Source: Myxococcus stipitatus (GTDB lineage: Bacteria; Myxococcota; Myxococcia; Myxococcales; Myxococcaceae). From it: a stretch of DNA of 64,000 bases. The stretch is taken from assembly GCF_038561935.1 (NCBI RefSeq), contig NZ_CP102770.1:2108001-2172000 (forward strand), in the 5' to 3' direction. Within the stretch, counting starts at the first letter, position 1, and every line of letters starts with the position of its first letter. Below, piece after piece: positions 25,601 through 36,614 of the stretch. Below the pieces are notes generated by a model. The model saw only the letters and a program-made list of their open reading frames with translations, was not told where the DNA came from and did not search any database. Both the position numbers and the translations under genes were made by a program.

Positions 25601-27016
25601 CTCGTCGAGCGAGACCTTGGCCTTGTCCAGCATGGCCTGCACCGCGGGCGCGCCCCACGCGGGCCGCACCTCGTCGATGGTCTTCTTCAGGAAGCGGGCG
25701 CCCTTGACGAGCATGGGCGCGCTGAACAGCTCGAACTCGCGCTTGCTGACCGGCTGCGGCTCCAGCCGCGAGCGCAGGTGGTTGAGCAGCTTGTTGCCCG
25801 TCTCGCGATTGCGGTAGTAGCGCCGCCGGTACAGGCCGACGAGCTCCACGGAGCGGCTGGCGTAGAACGGATTCACGTCGCCGGAGGCGAGCTGGTAGAC
25901 GCGCCGCTCCTCCACCTGCATGGCGTGCGCCGTGATGCCGATGGTCGCGCCCGCCACCTGGTCCACCGGGATGATGTCCAGGATGGTGTTCTCACCCGCG
26001 GGGATGCCACCGGGGCCCTTGATGCCGGCGAACGCCAGCGGGGCGGAGGTGGTGAAGCCCTCGTTCCAGCCCGGGAACGGATAGTGCTTCGCGCTCTCCA
26101 CGATGGAGGGCCGGACGATGGAGTAGCGAAGCCCCGGCGTGCCCGCCATGACCTGCTCACCCAGCGACTTCGTGTACGTGTACGTGTTGGGCCAGCCCCA
26201 GTGCGCCGCGCGCTCCATGCCCGCGCGCACCAGCTCGCCGCTCAGCCACAGCTTGCGCTCGCGGCCCACCGCCAGGCGCAGCGTCTTCTCGTCGTTGACG
26301 TCGCGGCCTTCCTCGGCCAGCCGGTCCAGCGCCTTCTTGCGGAAGGTGGACGTCAGCGCGCGGTCATCGGCCTGCTCGCGCAGCCGCGCCACGATGCGCT
26401 CGGCGTCCTTGAGCTCCTGCTCCAGGCTGAAGTCGCGCCCGTCCAGCTGGTCCTTCCTGGGGAAGTAGCCGCGGACCTCCTCGTCCTCGAACACGAGCCC
26501 GCTGCGGTTGCCCGCCACGAAGGACGTGGACATGTGGATGAGGGGCACGCCCCACCGCAGCGCCAGCTCCACCGCGTACTTCACGCCGTGGGTGTTGACG
26601 TTGAGCCCCACCTCCAGCGACGGGTTGAAGGACACCAGGCCCGCGCAGTTGATGAAGGCGTGGACCTTGCCGGTGAGCTCCGCCACCCGCGACTCTTCCA
26701 GGCCCACCCACGGGTCCGTGATGTCGCCGTCCAGCACCTCGCACTTGCCGCGCAGGAACTCCAGCGCGCCGTCCTCGCCGTAGGCGTCGCGCAGCGGCTG
26801 GAAGGGCTCGCTCGTGGCCACCTTGTCGAAGAAGCGCCGCTCGGCGGAGGCCGCGCTGCCCTTGCGGACGAGCACGTACACGCGCTCCAGCTCCTGCCCA
26901 TAGCGGTGCAGCAGCATGGACAGGGTCACCTTGCCCACGAAGCCCGTGGCGCCGGCGAACAACACGCGCTTGCCAGAGAAGACCTGGGAGACATTCAGCT
27001 CGGGGGGCAGTGACAT
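22601..27016 (-). CDS. elbD: ElbD-like multidomain ether-lipid biosynthesis enzyme (reductase, AMP ligase, ACP, acyltransferase)
   Basis: 1471 residues from ATG 27016 (the open frame extends upstream only as shadow). Domains in order: fatty acyl-CoA/thioester reductase with GATGFVGK near 22-29 and YTKSLGEQV near 283, plus a FAR C-terminal segment to about 520; acyl-AMP ligase with TSGTTGTPKGV near 725 and GYGLTEAAP; carrier protein with phosphopantetheine serine in LGFDSLML near 1158; PlsC-type acyltransferase with NHASHLD near 1270 and FPEGTRSPTG near 1348. This order matches what I recall of ElbD, the myxobacterial enzyme for ether lipids needed in fruiting-body development. It would reduce a fatty acyl chain, load it and acylate a glycerol-type acceptor. 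It is gene four of a five-gene operon. Confidence 0.85.
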   Translation of the reverse strand: MSLPPELNVSQVFSGKRVLFAGATGFVGKVTLSMLLHRYGQELERVYVLVRKGSAASAERRFFDKVATSEPFQPLRDAYGEDGALEFLRGKCEVLDGDITDPWVGLEESRVAELTGKVHAFINCAGLVSFNPSLEVGLNVNTHGVKYAVELALRWGVPLIHMSTSFVAGNRSGLVFEDEEVRGYFPRKDQLDGRDFSLEQELKDAERIVARLREQADDRALTSTFRKKALDRLAEEGRDVNDEKTLRLAVGRERKLWLSGELVRAGMERAAHWGWPNTYTYTKSLGEQVMAGTPGLRYSIVRPSIVESAKHYPFPGWNEGFTTSAPLAFAGIKGPGGIPAGENTILDIIPVDQVAGATIGITAHAMQVEERRVYQLASGDVNPFYASRSVELVGLYRRRYYRNRETGNKLLNHLRSRLEPQPVSKREFELFSAPMLVKGARFLKKTIDEVRPAWGAPAVQAMLDKAKVSLDEVEESNTGLIALTELFLPFLYENRYVFRCDNTRSVYERMVHADRLKIPWDPERIDWRAYFMETHLPGLEKWVFPGLEEEREKRTVIPANRDLLEMFEATVHAYRHRVAFRMVAGEREERFTFGEVHRYAARVGSFLLRAGLKPGERVLLVSENRPEWGTCFFGILRAGGTMVPVDPGLSEAEIINIAKRAQARVCLFSEEAAKDFPGLLDALGSDVVIASLAEAMTGDPSAKDDRIGPVRKSASPDDIASLIFTSGTTGTPKGVMLTHRNFASLVAKLAGVFDVGVGDGVLSVLPLHHTFEFSAGFLTPFSRGAEITYIDELTSDRLGEVFETGRISAMIGVPALWQLLHRKLTQEFSSRPPIIEQGIKALMATHGELRNRANVNLGKLLFWPVHRKFGGRLKVLVSGGSALPEEVNKAFHELGFNITEGYGLTEAAPVLAVAEPGNKRTPGSVGKPLPGIEVRILHPDNDGIGEVLAKGPNVMAGYFGDGDATQAVLREGWLHTGDLGRVDAEGRLFLVGRAKDVIIDHNGKNIYPDELEELYQEHPHIKELSIVGLPDDAGGEKVACLCVPDYRDRPREEVRRELEEHFRKTGAGMPHYRRMKVLRFWDGELARTSTRKVKRKLVVEELQRLERMAASTAKAREKVSTATQGAGGAADWLFPLIAEVCHRPLSDVRPETNLAGDLGFDSLMLTELSSALEAAGVPLPAIEDLTQVQTVEDLRKVVVASGRRPSAETRAKDISQQNVKAEEVEIPVPDVVADVGRQLLSFGQKVLYGGVFDVKVTGRPFIPQNRNFLVIANHASHLDAGLVRVVLEEQGERLISLAARDYFFDTPLKRAWFENFTNLVPIERHGSLRESLRQAGEALRQGYNVLIFPEGTRSPTGELQEFKSTLGYLALTYRVDVLPLYIHGAFEALPKGSVFPKSKDLKVSIGPALGHEALRARTQGMARSESYRYATRIAEDAVRELRDGRVLHLGSPPSVDVSVMPQQTPSGGSQS

Positions 27017-27024
27017 GTCCGTCC

Positions 27025-28635
27025 TCACTTCACGTCCACCATCACCGTGGGCGCAATGCGCAAGAGGCTGATGGTGGCGGAGCGGCCCATGAAGCCGCGC
27101 GCCTCCTCGATGGCCTCGGTGAGCGTGTCGGTGCGGTCCCAGCCCATCAGCGCCGGGACGTGGTTGTTCTCCGCGCCCGCGACGATGACCTTGCCCACGT
27201 GCTGGCGGCCATTCTCGCCCCAGTACCACATGTAGAACGGGTGCACGCCGTGGTAGGCGTTGTTCTTGCGGTACAGGTGCACGTAGCTGGGGTTCTCCGC
27301 GAACTCCTTCTCGTACTTGTGCTCCAGCTTCATGGAGTCGCGCGTCTCCGGCAGCAGCCGGTGGAAGAACTCGATGTAGCTGGGGTGGTGCTCCGGGTCG
27401 AACTCGTCGTAGGCCGGGTGCAGCAGGATGAGCACGCCGCCCTTCTTCACCAGCGGCACGCCGCGGTTGAGGTTGAAGAAGTAGCCCAGCCCCATCACCT
27501 GCACGAGCAGCGGGTTGAGGATGGAGTTGACGCTGTAGGGCGACACGAACGGGATGGGGAAGATGACGATGTCGCTCTGTCCCTCCACCGGCACCACGTA
27601 CTGCTTCCAGCTGGTCTCCAGCGTCTTGGCGTGCGTGGGCTCGGTGGCCCCGGCGTACACGCCCGTGACGTCGTACGGCGCGGGGATGGCGTTGAGCACC
27701 TTGCGCGCCGCCGCGCGGGGCAGCTTGGACAGCGTGTAGCGCAGGGCCTGGAACTTCAGCCGGTCCGTCTCGGTGTAGTCCTCTTCCTTCTTCGCGAGGA
27801 AGTCGGTGGGCGCGCCGAACATGCGGTTGTTCAGCGTGGTCTCGATGTGGAAGACCTTCAGGTGCTTGTCGATGTTGCGGCCAATGCGCTCGTTGCTGCG
27901 GTAGAGCGCGCTGGACTTCGGCTCCATGTAGCTGTCCGAGTCGCGGATGGTCTTCGGATTGTGGTGGTGCCGGAGCGACTTGTAGTTGGAGACGCCGGTG
28001 CCCATGGACTTGTGCCCGCCGTTCATGGGCACGAAGTTCACATTCACGTAGACGATGAGGTCGCTCTCCGCGACGCGGCGGTTGACGGAGACCTCTTCGC
28101 CGTGCGCGGTGCGCTCCAGGGCGACGATGCCGTCCGGGTCCTCCGCGTCGTGGTTGTAGTAGCGGTCCGGGTAGTAGGCGTCGAAGATCTTCTGGCCCAC
28201 CATGCGCCGCATCTCCGCCTCCGTCATGCGGCGGTGCAGCGCGTTGGCGATGACCAGGTGCACGTCATCCACGCCGCTGTCGGCGGCCAGCTCCAGCACC
28301 ACCTCCAGGATGGACTGACGCACGTCGGGCGTCACCATGGGGGGCAGGGGCACGCTGATGTCGTCGATGACACACGTCAGGCGCATGCCCGGCTTGAGCA
28401 GGGCGTGCAGCGGGTCCATGCCCTCCGGGTGGTTGATGGCCCAGCGGATGGCGGCCTTGACGTTGGGCACGCCGGCCATGGGCGGCCGGGGGAAGATGAC
28501 CCGGGTGCCGACGGGCAGGTCTTCCTGGAGGAATCCCTCACCGTAGAAGAGGGCGCGCGGGGGGCTGCCCTTCTCGGTGATGACGACCTGGCTTTCCTCG
28601 TCGTACAGCTTCTGGAGCGTCTTGAACGGGCGCAT
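27025..28635 (-). CDS. DUF2088/lactate-racemase-like protein (ether-lipid operon)
   Basis: 536 residues. CVIDDISVPLPPM near 86-98, ANALHRRMTEAEM near 126 and the central VNVNFVPMNGGHKSMGTGVSN region follow the LarA/DUF2088 layout; LarA is a nickel-pincer lactate racemase. The protein is longer than LarA (about 425) with an additional C-terminal part rich in Tyr/His/Trp (HPFYMWYWGENGRQH). It lies 8 bases before elbD and 16 bases after the HAD gene, firmly inside the operon. A redox or racemase role on a small hydroxy-acid or glycerol derivative is conceivable, but nothing specific can be read. Confidence 0.8.
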   Translation of the reverse strand: MRPFKTLQKLYDEESQVVITEKGSPPRALFYGEGFLQEDLPVGTRVIFPRPPMAGVPNVKAAIRWAINHPEGMDPLHALLKPGMRLTCVIDDISVPLPPMVTPDVRQSILEVVLELAADSGVDDVHLVIANALHRRMTEAEMRRMVGQKIFDAYYPDRYYNHDAEDPDGIVALERTAHGEEVSVNRRVAESDLIVYVNVNFVPMNGGHKSMGTGVSNYKSLRHHHNPKTIRDSDSYMEPKSSALYRSNERIGRNIDKHLKVFHIETTLNNRMFGAPTDFLAKKEEDYTETDRLKFQALRYTLSKLPRAAARKVLNAIPAPYDVTGVYAGATEPTHAKTLETSWKQYVVPVEGQSDIVIFPIPFVSPYSVNSILNPLLVQVMGLGYFFNLNRGVPLVKKGGVLILLHPAYDEFDPEHHPSYIEFFHRLLPETRDSMKLEHKYEKEFAENPSYVHLYRKNNAYHGVHPFYMWYWGENGRQHVGKVIVAGAENNHVPALMGWDRTDTLTEAIEEARGFMGRSATISLLRIAPTVMVDVK

Positions 28636-28651
28636 GGGAGAAAGGGGGGCC

Positions 28652-29317
28652 TTACTTGAGGTCGAGGATGGGCCAGTTGTAGGCGCGCGCGATGGAGCGC
28701 AGCCGCAGGTCCGGGTTCACCGCGGTGGGACGGCCCACCACCGCGAGCATGGCGTAGTCAGAGGCGCTGTCGGAGTAGCCGTGGCACTTGTCCAGTGTCA
28801 GGCCCTCCTTGGTGCAGTAGGCGCGGATGGCGTTGGCCTTGTTGGCGCCCTCGATGATGGGCGGGATGACCTTGCCGGTGGCCTTGCCGCCCACGAACTG
28901 CATCTTGTTGGCGATCATGTCGTCGGCGCCCAGGTGCCGGGCGAGCGGACGCATGGTGAAGTCCAGCGCGCCGGTGACGAGCACGACCTTGCACCCGCTG
29001 CGGCGCGCCTGGTCGATGAGGTCCTGGGACTGCTCGAAGAGCGCGGGCCTGAGCACGTCCTCGAACATGTCCTCGGCGATGGTGATGAGCCGGTCCTCAC
29101 TCAACCCCGCGTAGTAGCGGTAGAAGAACTCGTTGAACGTCTTGCGGTCCAACGTGTCCATGGCTCCGAAGAGCGGGATGCTCAGGGCGGTGCTCAGCGT
29201 CCGCCCCGCCATGCCCAACACGGAGCCCCGGTTCATCGCGTAGTACGCGTAGACGTGGACGACGTTCGTCTTCACGAGCGTCCCGTCGACATCGAAAAAT
29301 GCGGCTTTCGAGGGCAT
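28652..29317 (-). CDS. HAD-superfamily hydrolase (subclass IB)
   Basis: 221 residues from ATG 29317; a TTG further upstream is open but poorly placed. FFDVDGTLVKTN near 6-17 has the nucleophile aspartate and the acid/base DxDGT motif, VVLVTGALD near 100-108 supplies the second motif (Thr), and GYSDSASDYAML near 177-188 the metal-binding aspartates. It resembles SerB-like phosphatases and the HAD-IB phosphatases seen beside PlsC-type acyltransferases, so a lysophosphatidate-type or glycerol-phosphate substrate fits the lipid operon. Third-from-last to be expected in the pathway; order inferred only. Confidence 0.87.
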   Translation of the reverse strand: MPSKAAFFDVDGTLVKTNVVHVYAYYAMNRGSVLGMAGRTLSTALSIPLFGAMDTLDRKTFNEFFYRYYAGLSEDRLITIAEDMFEDVLRPALFEQSQDLIDQARRSGCKVVLVTGALDFTMRPLARHLGADDMIANKMQFVGGKATGKVIPPIIEGANKANAIRAYCTKEGLTLDKCHGYSDSASDYAMLAVVGRPTAVNPDLRLRSIARAYNWPILDLK

Positions 29318-29409
29318 GTGGCAGCGGGCTTCCTGACACTCCAAGGGGGGTGAGGTCAACGAACGACGCTAGGACGGGGGAGGACTCCCTCCTACCCCTG
29401 CTAGCATGG

Positions 29410-30393
29410 CTAGAGCCAGCCGTGTTCGACGTACCAGAGGGCGCTGCGGCGGATGGAGTCCTCCAGGTCCCTTTGAGGGCGGAACCCGAGGAGGCGCTCG
29501 GCCTTCGCGCCGGAACAGGTCCAGGCGGGCGCGAGCAGCTGCCGCGCCAGCTTCCGGTTCAAGGGCAGCTTGCGGCCGGACACGCGGGAGAGGCCGTCCG
29601 CCGCGGAGGCGATGGTCTTCAGCACCCAGGGGCTGACGCGCGCCGTGCGGGGCTGGAGCCCCAGGGCCTGGGCGCACAGGTCCTGCACGCCCTCCAATGA
29701 GAGCGTCTTGCCGCCCGGGCCCGCGCAGAAGAAGGCCTCGCCCACGGCGCGCGGGTGCTCGGCCTGCAGGATGAGCGCGTCCACCACGTCCTCCACGTCA
29801 ACCAGGGTGAGGGGGCGGGGGCCCCCCCCGAGCTCCAGGCGCAGGCCCTTCTTCACCAGCCGGAAGAAGGTGAGGTTCTCGCGGTCCCGGGGACCCAGGA
29901 TGCGAGGCGGGCGGGACACCGTCACCGGCAGCCGGTATCCATAGGAGAAGGCGATGCGCTCCGCCTCCGCCTTGCTCTCGCCGTACCACTCGTGGGGCCG
30001 GAAGGGGTCCTCCTCGACATGCGGGCGGGAGGGGGTGGAGGGGCCCATGGCCGCCAGCGAGCCCACCAGCACCAGCCGAGGGCGGTGGCCCGCGGCCACC
30101 ATGGCGTCGCAGAGGTGGCGCGTGCCCTCGGCGTTGACGCGCATGAAGTCCTCGCGTGTCGCGCCGCGGCGAACCCCCGCCAGGTGGAAGACGACGTCCT
30201 GTCCCTCCACCGCGGGCCGCAGCGAGGCGGGGTCCGTCACGTCTCCGTCCGCGCGGGTGTAGTCGATGCCCGAGAGGCCAGAGGCATCCCCACCGGGGCG
30301 GAGCAGGCACGTCACGGTGTCCCCGCGCGCCGCGAGGGCTTGGGCCAGCCAGACTCCCAGGAAGCCACCAGCGCCGGTGATGAGGGCTCTCAT
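29410..30393 (-). CDS. NAD-dependent epimerase/dehydratase-family protein (first gene of ether-lipid operon)
   Basis: 327 residues from ATG 30393, where the family-typical N-terminus MRALITGAGGFLGVWLAQAL begins; the longer frame upstream crosses the repeat-rich intergenic region. GAGGFLG is the dinucleotide loop, HLAGVRRG near 72 follows, and YGESK near 142-146 supplies the catalytic Tyr-x3-Lys. C-terminal EDVVDALILQAEHP is common in 3-beta-hydroxysteroid-dehydrogenase-like SDRs. The next gene (HAD) starts 92 bases downstream. It is divergent from the SWIB gene, with 379 bases between starts. Confidence 0.87.
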   Translation of the reverse strand: MRALITGAGGFLGVWLAQALAARGDTVTCLLRPGGDASGLSGIDYTRADGDVTDPASLRPAVEGQDVVFHLAGVRRGATREDFMRVNAEGTRHLCDAMVAAGHRPRLVLVGSLAAMGPSTPSRPHVEEDPFRPHEWYGESKAEAERIAFSYGYRLPVTVSRPPRILGPRDRENLTFFRLVKKGLRLELGGGPRPLTLVDVEDVVDALILQAEHPRAVGEAFFCAGPGGKTLSLEGVQDLCAQALGLQPRTARVSPWVLKTIASAADGLSRVSGRKLPLNRKLARQLLAPAWTCSGAKAERLLGFRPQRDLEDSIRRSALWYVEHGWL

Positions 30394-30772
30394 GGGCTTT
30401 TCATCCGAAAAAGTACACCCGGTCCGCAAGGGGAATCCCACGCCCGAGGGGAACGAGTCTCCGGCGCGGGACGATGCGCGGGGGCGCTCCGTCCTTGCGC
30501 TGATCGCCCCCCGTCGAGGGGAGACAGGGCGCGGAGGCCGGTTTTTCGGGCTCGGGACGCGTTGGAGGCGGGGCGCCGCCGAGCGAAAAGCGCGCTCCCG
30601 AGCCGGTTTCTCGGGCATGAAACGCGTTGCGTAGGGCGGTCCCCGAGGGAAAAACGCAGGAGAGGGCTGTTTTTCGGGCTTGGGCGTGCTACCTAACGCC
30701 CCACCGGCACTGGCTTTGTACTCAAGCGAGGCCGCACAACGTCCCCTTCGGAGGGGAGGAGACTCAAGACGA
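30394..30772. other. Divergent promoter region with tandem hairpin units
   Basis: Non-coding. It separates the ether-lipid operon (minus) from the SWIB/H1-like gene (plus). The right half carries three imperfect direct repeats, annotated separately. The left half (30400-30530) has an AT-richer stretch with TTTTCATCCGAAAAAG next to the minus-strand start, an inverted relative of the repeat core. No clean -35/-10 pair was identified. Confidence 0.6.
30536..30693 (+). repeat. Three tandem ~64-base units with CCGGTTTTTCGGGC cores
   Basis: Cores: GCCGGTTTTTCGGGCTCGGG at about 30537, GCCGGTTTCTCGGGCATGAA at about 30602 and GGCTGTTTTTCGGGCTTGGG at about 30665; spacing 65 and 63 bases. Between them lie reverse-complement relatives (CCGAGCGAAAAGC near 30590; CCCCGAGGGAAAAACGC near 30641), so units 1 and 2 can fold into bulged hairpins. 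All lie upstream of the SWIB gene and end about 80 bases before its start. They could be binding sites of a dimeric regulator or RNA leader structures. Confidence 0.7.
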
Positions 30773-31090
30773 ATGGCCGCCAAGAAAGCTGCTGCGAAGA
30801 AGGCTCCCGCTGCGAAGAAGGCTCCCGCTGCGAAGAAGCGCGCCCCGAACGCGTCGTTCATGAAGGAGATGACTCCTTCTGCCGCGCTGGCCGAGATTGT
30901 CGGCTCCAAGCCGCTGCCGCGCACCGAGGTCGTCAAGAAGCTCTGGGCTTACATCAAGAAGAACAACCTTCAGGATGCGAAGAACAAGCGGCAGATCAAC
31001 GCCGACGACAAGCTCAAGCCCATCTTTGGTGGCAAGAAGAACGTCACCATGTTCGAGATGACCGCGCTGGTGAACAAGCAGCTGAGCTGA
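30773..31090 (+). CDS. SWIB/MDM2-domain protein with histone-H1-like lysine/alanine tail
   Basis: 105 residues from ATG 30773, behind GGAGGGGAGGAG. The N-terminal 24 residues are an H1-like tail of AAKK/APAAKK repeats. The rest is one SWIB domain (FMKEMTPSAALAEIVGSKPLPRTEV onwards, with WAYIKKNNLQD, KRQINADDKLKPIFGGKKNV and MFEMTALVNKQL). In eukaryotes SWIB domains belong to chromatin remodellers; bacterial versions, often with a lysine-rich tail, are found in Chlamydia and myxobacteria and are thought to bind DNA or affect nucleoid compaction. The good ribosome-binding site and following terminator suggest a monocistronic, highly expressed gene. Three hairpin units precede it. Confidence 0.93.
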   Translation: MAAKKAAAKKAPAAKKAPAAKKRAPNASFMKEMTPSAALAEIVGSKPLPRTEVVKKLWAYIKKNNLQDAKNKRQINADDKLKPIFGGKKNVTMFEMTALVNKQLS

Positions 31091-31124
31091 GCCTTCGCCG
31101 GGGCTTCCCCGGCTGATGCATCTC

Positions 31125-31164
31125 GAGGGCCCTCCGGAAGAATCGGCGGGCCCTCTGCTTTTTT
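31125..31164 (+). terminator. Rho-independent terminator after SWIB gene
   Basis: Perfect 8-bp stem GAGGGCCC (31125-31132) with GGGCCCTC (31148-31155), extended inside by CCG/CGG pairing, followed by TGC and six T. One of the clearest intrinsic terminators in the window. Confidence 0.85.
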
Positions 31165-31303
31165 CCGGGCGATGACTGGCGGACAGATTCGTCCAGCCTC
31201 TCGCGCGGGACATGGCATTTCGAGCGCTTGGAGCGTTGGGTAGAGGGCGGAAGCCGGGGGCCGCGCTGGCGCGAGGCGCTCGGGCGCCCTACCTCTGGTC
31301 TTC

Positions 31304-34300
31304 ATGCTGCTCGATGGATTGGAAGAAGAGGGGTGCGCCTCCGGGGGCGGGACGGGGGCCACGCTGAGCGCGGAGGCACTGGCCGAGAACCTGTTCACCC
31401 GTGTGAAGGGGGAGCTGGGCGCGCGTCCTCGCACGCCGCTGTCCACCTACCGGGTGCAGCTCCACCAAGGGTTCACCTTCCAGCAGGCGCGCGCGGTGGT
31501 GCCCTTCCTGGCGCGGCTGGGCGTGAGTGACTTGTACGCCTCGCCCTATCTCAAGGCCACGCCGGGCAGCACGCACGGCTACGACTGCGTGGACCATCAG
31601 CAGCTCAACCCGGAGGTGGGCTCGGCGGAGGACCACGCGGCCCTGTGCTCCGCGCTGCGCGAGCACGGCCTGGGGCAGGTGCTGGACGTGGTGCCCAACC
31701 ACATGGGCATCGAGCGCGGCAACCGGCTGTGGTTCGACGTGCTGGAGAACGGCCCGTCCTCCGTCCACGCGAAGTACTTCGACATCGACTGGTCGCCGGT
31801 GAAGGAGGAGCTGCGCGACAAGGTGCTCCTGCCCATCCTGGGAGACCAGTACGGCATCGTGCTGGAGCGCGGCGAGCTGAAGCTGTCGTTTCGCGACGGC
31901 GCGTTCTTCCTCCACTACTACGACCACCTGTTGCCGGTGGCGCCTCGGCAGTACGGCCGCATCCTGCGCCACGGCCTGGAGCGGCTGGAGGCGCGGCTGG
32001 GCACCGAGGCCGAGCCGATGGTGGAGCTGCTCTCCATCCTCACCGCCATCGAACACCTGCCGCTGCGCACCGAGGTGGAGCGCGCCCGGGTCATCGAGCG
32101 GCACCGCGAGAAGGAGGTCATCAAGCGCCGGCTCGCCGCGGTGGTGGCGTCGAGCCCGGACATCGCCGCGTATGTCGAGGACAACGTCCGCGTCTTCAAC
32201 GGCGAGCCCGGCAACCCGCGCTCGTTCGACCTGCTGGACGCGGTGCTGGCCTCGTGCAGCTACCGGCTGGCGCACTGGCGGGTGGCGGGCGAGGAGATCA
32301 ACTACCGGCGCTTCTTCGACATCAACGGCCTGGCGGCCATCCGCGTGGAGGACCCGGAGGTCTTCCAGGAGGCCCACGCGCTCATCTTCCGCTGGCTGCG
32401 CGAGGGCTGTGTCACGGGGCTGCGCATCGACCACCCGGATGGCCTGTTCGACCCCACCGCGTACTTCCTGGACCTGCAGGAGGGCTACTTCATCGAGCGC
32501 GCGCACGCGCTCTTCCTCCAGGAACAGGCGGGAGACGACACGCGCTGGCCCGGCGTGGAGAGCTCGCTCCGGGAGCGCTGGCGCGCGGAGGTGACGGAGC
32601 ACCCCTCGAGTCCCCTGCGCAAGGCGCTGTATGTGGTGGTGGAGAAGATCCAGGGCGGACGCGAGCGAATCCCGGAGGCGTGGGCGGTGCACGGCACCAC
32701 CGGCTACCGCTTCGCCAACGCGGTGAGCGGGCTGTTCGTCCACCCGGCGGCCGAGGCCCACCTGACGGAGACGTACGAGCGGCTCACGGGGGAGACAGGG
32801 GACTTCGCGGAGCTGGTGTACCAGAAGAAGCTCCTCATCATGCGCGTGTCCATGGCCAGCGAAATCAACGTGCTGGCGCATGAGCTCAACCGCATCTCGG
32901 AGATGAGCCGCCGCACGCGCGACTTCACGCTCAACTCGCTGCGGCGCGCGCTGGTGGAGTTCGTGGCGCTCTTCCCCGTGTACCGCACGTATGTCGACGG
33001 CTGGCGCCCGGGGTTGGATGCGCGCGACGTGCAGTATGTCGAGTGGACCATCCAGCGCGCCAAGGAGCGCAACGCCACCACCAACGCGTCCATCTTCGAC
33101 TTCCTGCGCGACATCCTCCTGCGCCGCTATCCGGAGCAGTCCGACGAGCGCGAGCGCGCGGAGATGCTGCGCTTCGCGATGAAGCTCCAGCAGGTGACGG
33201 GCCCCGTCATGGCCAAGGGCCTGGAGGACACCGTCTTCTACATCTACAACCGGCTGGTGAGCCTCAACGAGGTGGGCGGCGAGCCGGAGCGCTTCGGGGT
33301 GCGCGCCAACACCTTCCACCTGCGCAACCAGGAGCGCGCGGAGCGGTGGCCCTCGAGCCAGCTCACCTCCAGCACCCACGACACCAAGCGAAGCGAGGAC
33401 GTGCGCGCGCGCATCAACGTGCTGACGGAGGTGCCGGAGGACTGGCGCAAGCTGGCCCGGCGCTGGCTGCGCCTCACGGAGAAGTGGGCGGAGGCCTTGC
33501 CGTCGGGGCCGGCGCCGAGCGCGAACGACGTGTACCTCTTCCTCCAGACGCTCGTGGGCGCCTGGCCCATGGGGGAGTCCCTGTCCGCCGAAGGACACGC
33601 GGACTTCCACCGGCGGATGCGCGAGTACATGGCCAAGGCCATCAAGGAGGCCAAGGTCCGCACCTCGTGGACCAACCCGGACAGCGCCTATGACGAAGCG
33701 GTGGCGCGCTTCGTGGATGCGTGCTTCGACCCGGAGAAGGGCGCCTCGTTCCTGGAGGAGGTGCGCGTCTTCAAGCGGCGGCTGGAGCGCGCCGGGCAGC
33801 ACAACGCCCTGGGGCAGCTCATCTTGAAGCTGGCCTCGCCCGGTGTCGCGGACACCTACCAGGGCACCGAGCTGTGGGACTTGTCGCTGGTGGACCCGGA
33901 CAACCGGCGGCCGGTGGACTTCGAGGCCCGCTCGCGGATGCTGGAGGCGCTGGACGCGCAGGTGGCGGAGGACCGGGTCGGGCTGTGCGCGCGGCTGACC
34001 GCGGACATGGATGATGGCCGCGTGAAGCTCTTCCTGGTGTCGCAGGTGCTGCGGCTGCGGTTGCGCCTGGCGGAGCTGTTCCGCTCCGGAGGCTACCGGG
34101 CGCTGGAGCTGTCCGGAGCGCGGGCCCAGACGGCGGTGGCCTTCGCGCGGGAGCGGGAGGACGCGGGCGTGGTGGTCTGCGCGCCGCGCTATGTCCTGTC
34201 CGCGCTGGAGTCGCCAGAGGGGCTGGTGGGGGCCTATGCCGGCACGTTCCTGGACCTTCCCGAGGCATATGCGGGCATGATGTTCCGCGACGTCTTCACC

Positions 34301-34401
34301 GGTCGGCAGGTGCGGCCCGAGCGTGGGGTGGGTGGCGTGGTGCTGCCCCTCGCGCCGCTCCTGGCGGGGTTCCCGGTGGTGCTGCTGGAGAGGAGCGCGG
34401 G

Positions 34402-34405
<4 letters not shown>
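31304..34405 (+). CDS. treY: Maltooligosyl trehalose synthase
   Basis: 1033 residues. It converts the reducing-end glucose of maltodextrins to an alpha-1,1 (trehalose) linkage. After a 46-residue extension, PLSTYRVQLHQGFTF starts the family's barrel; HGYDCVDHQQLNPEVG follows near 92, DVVPNHMG near 130 and GLRIDHPDGL with the catalytic aspartate near 370, with SSTHDTKRSEDVRARI near 690. It is at the long end of the TreY range. No clear internal start removes the extension. The stop overlaps the glgX start by 4 bases. The trehalose-releasing partner TreZ is not in this window. Confidence 0.93.
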
Positions 34406-36540
<2,135 letters not shown>

Positions 36541-36614
36541 GAGTGACGGAAGTGTCGACGCCCGGGCGCGCCGCCGCTAGGGTGCGCCGGCTGTTCTTGA
36601 AACAGGATTCATAC

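Noticed and set aside
22673..27013. A 1446-codon open frame on the plus strand
   Set aside because: It is the antisense shadow of the elbD gene, with Arg/His/Val/Leu-rich composition and no domain, caused by high GC3.
31289..33802. An 837-codon minus-strand frame
   Set aside because: Shadow of treY with biased composition and no recognisable domain.
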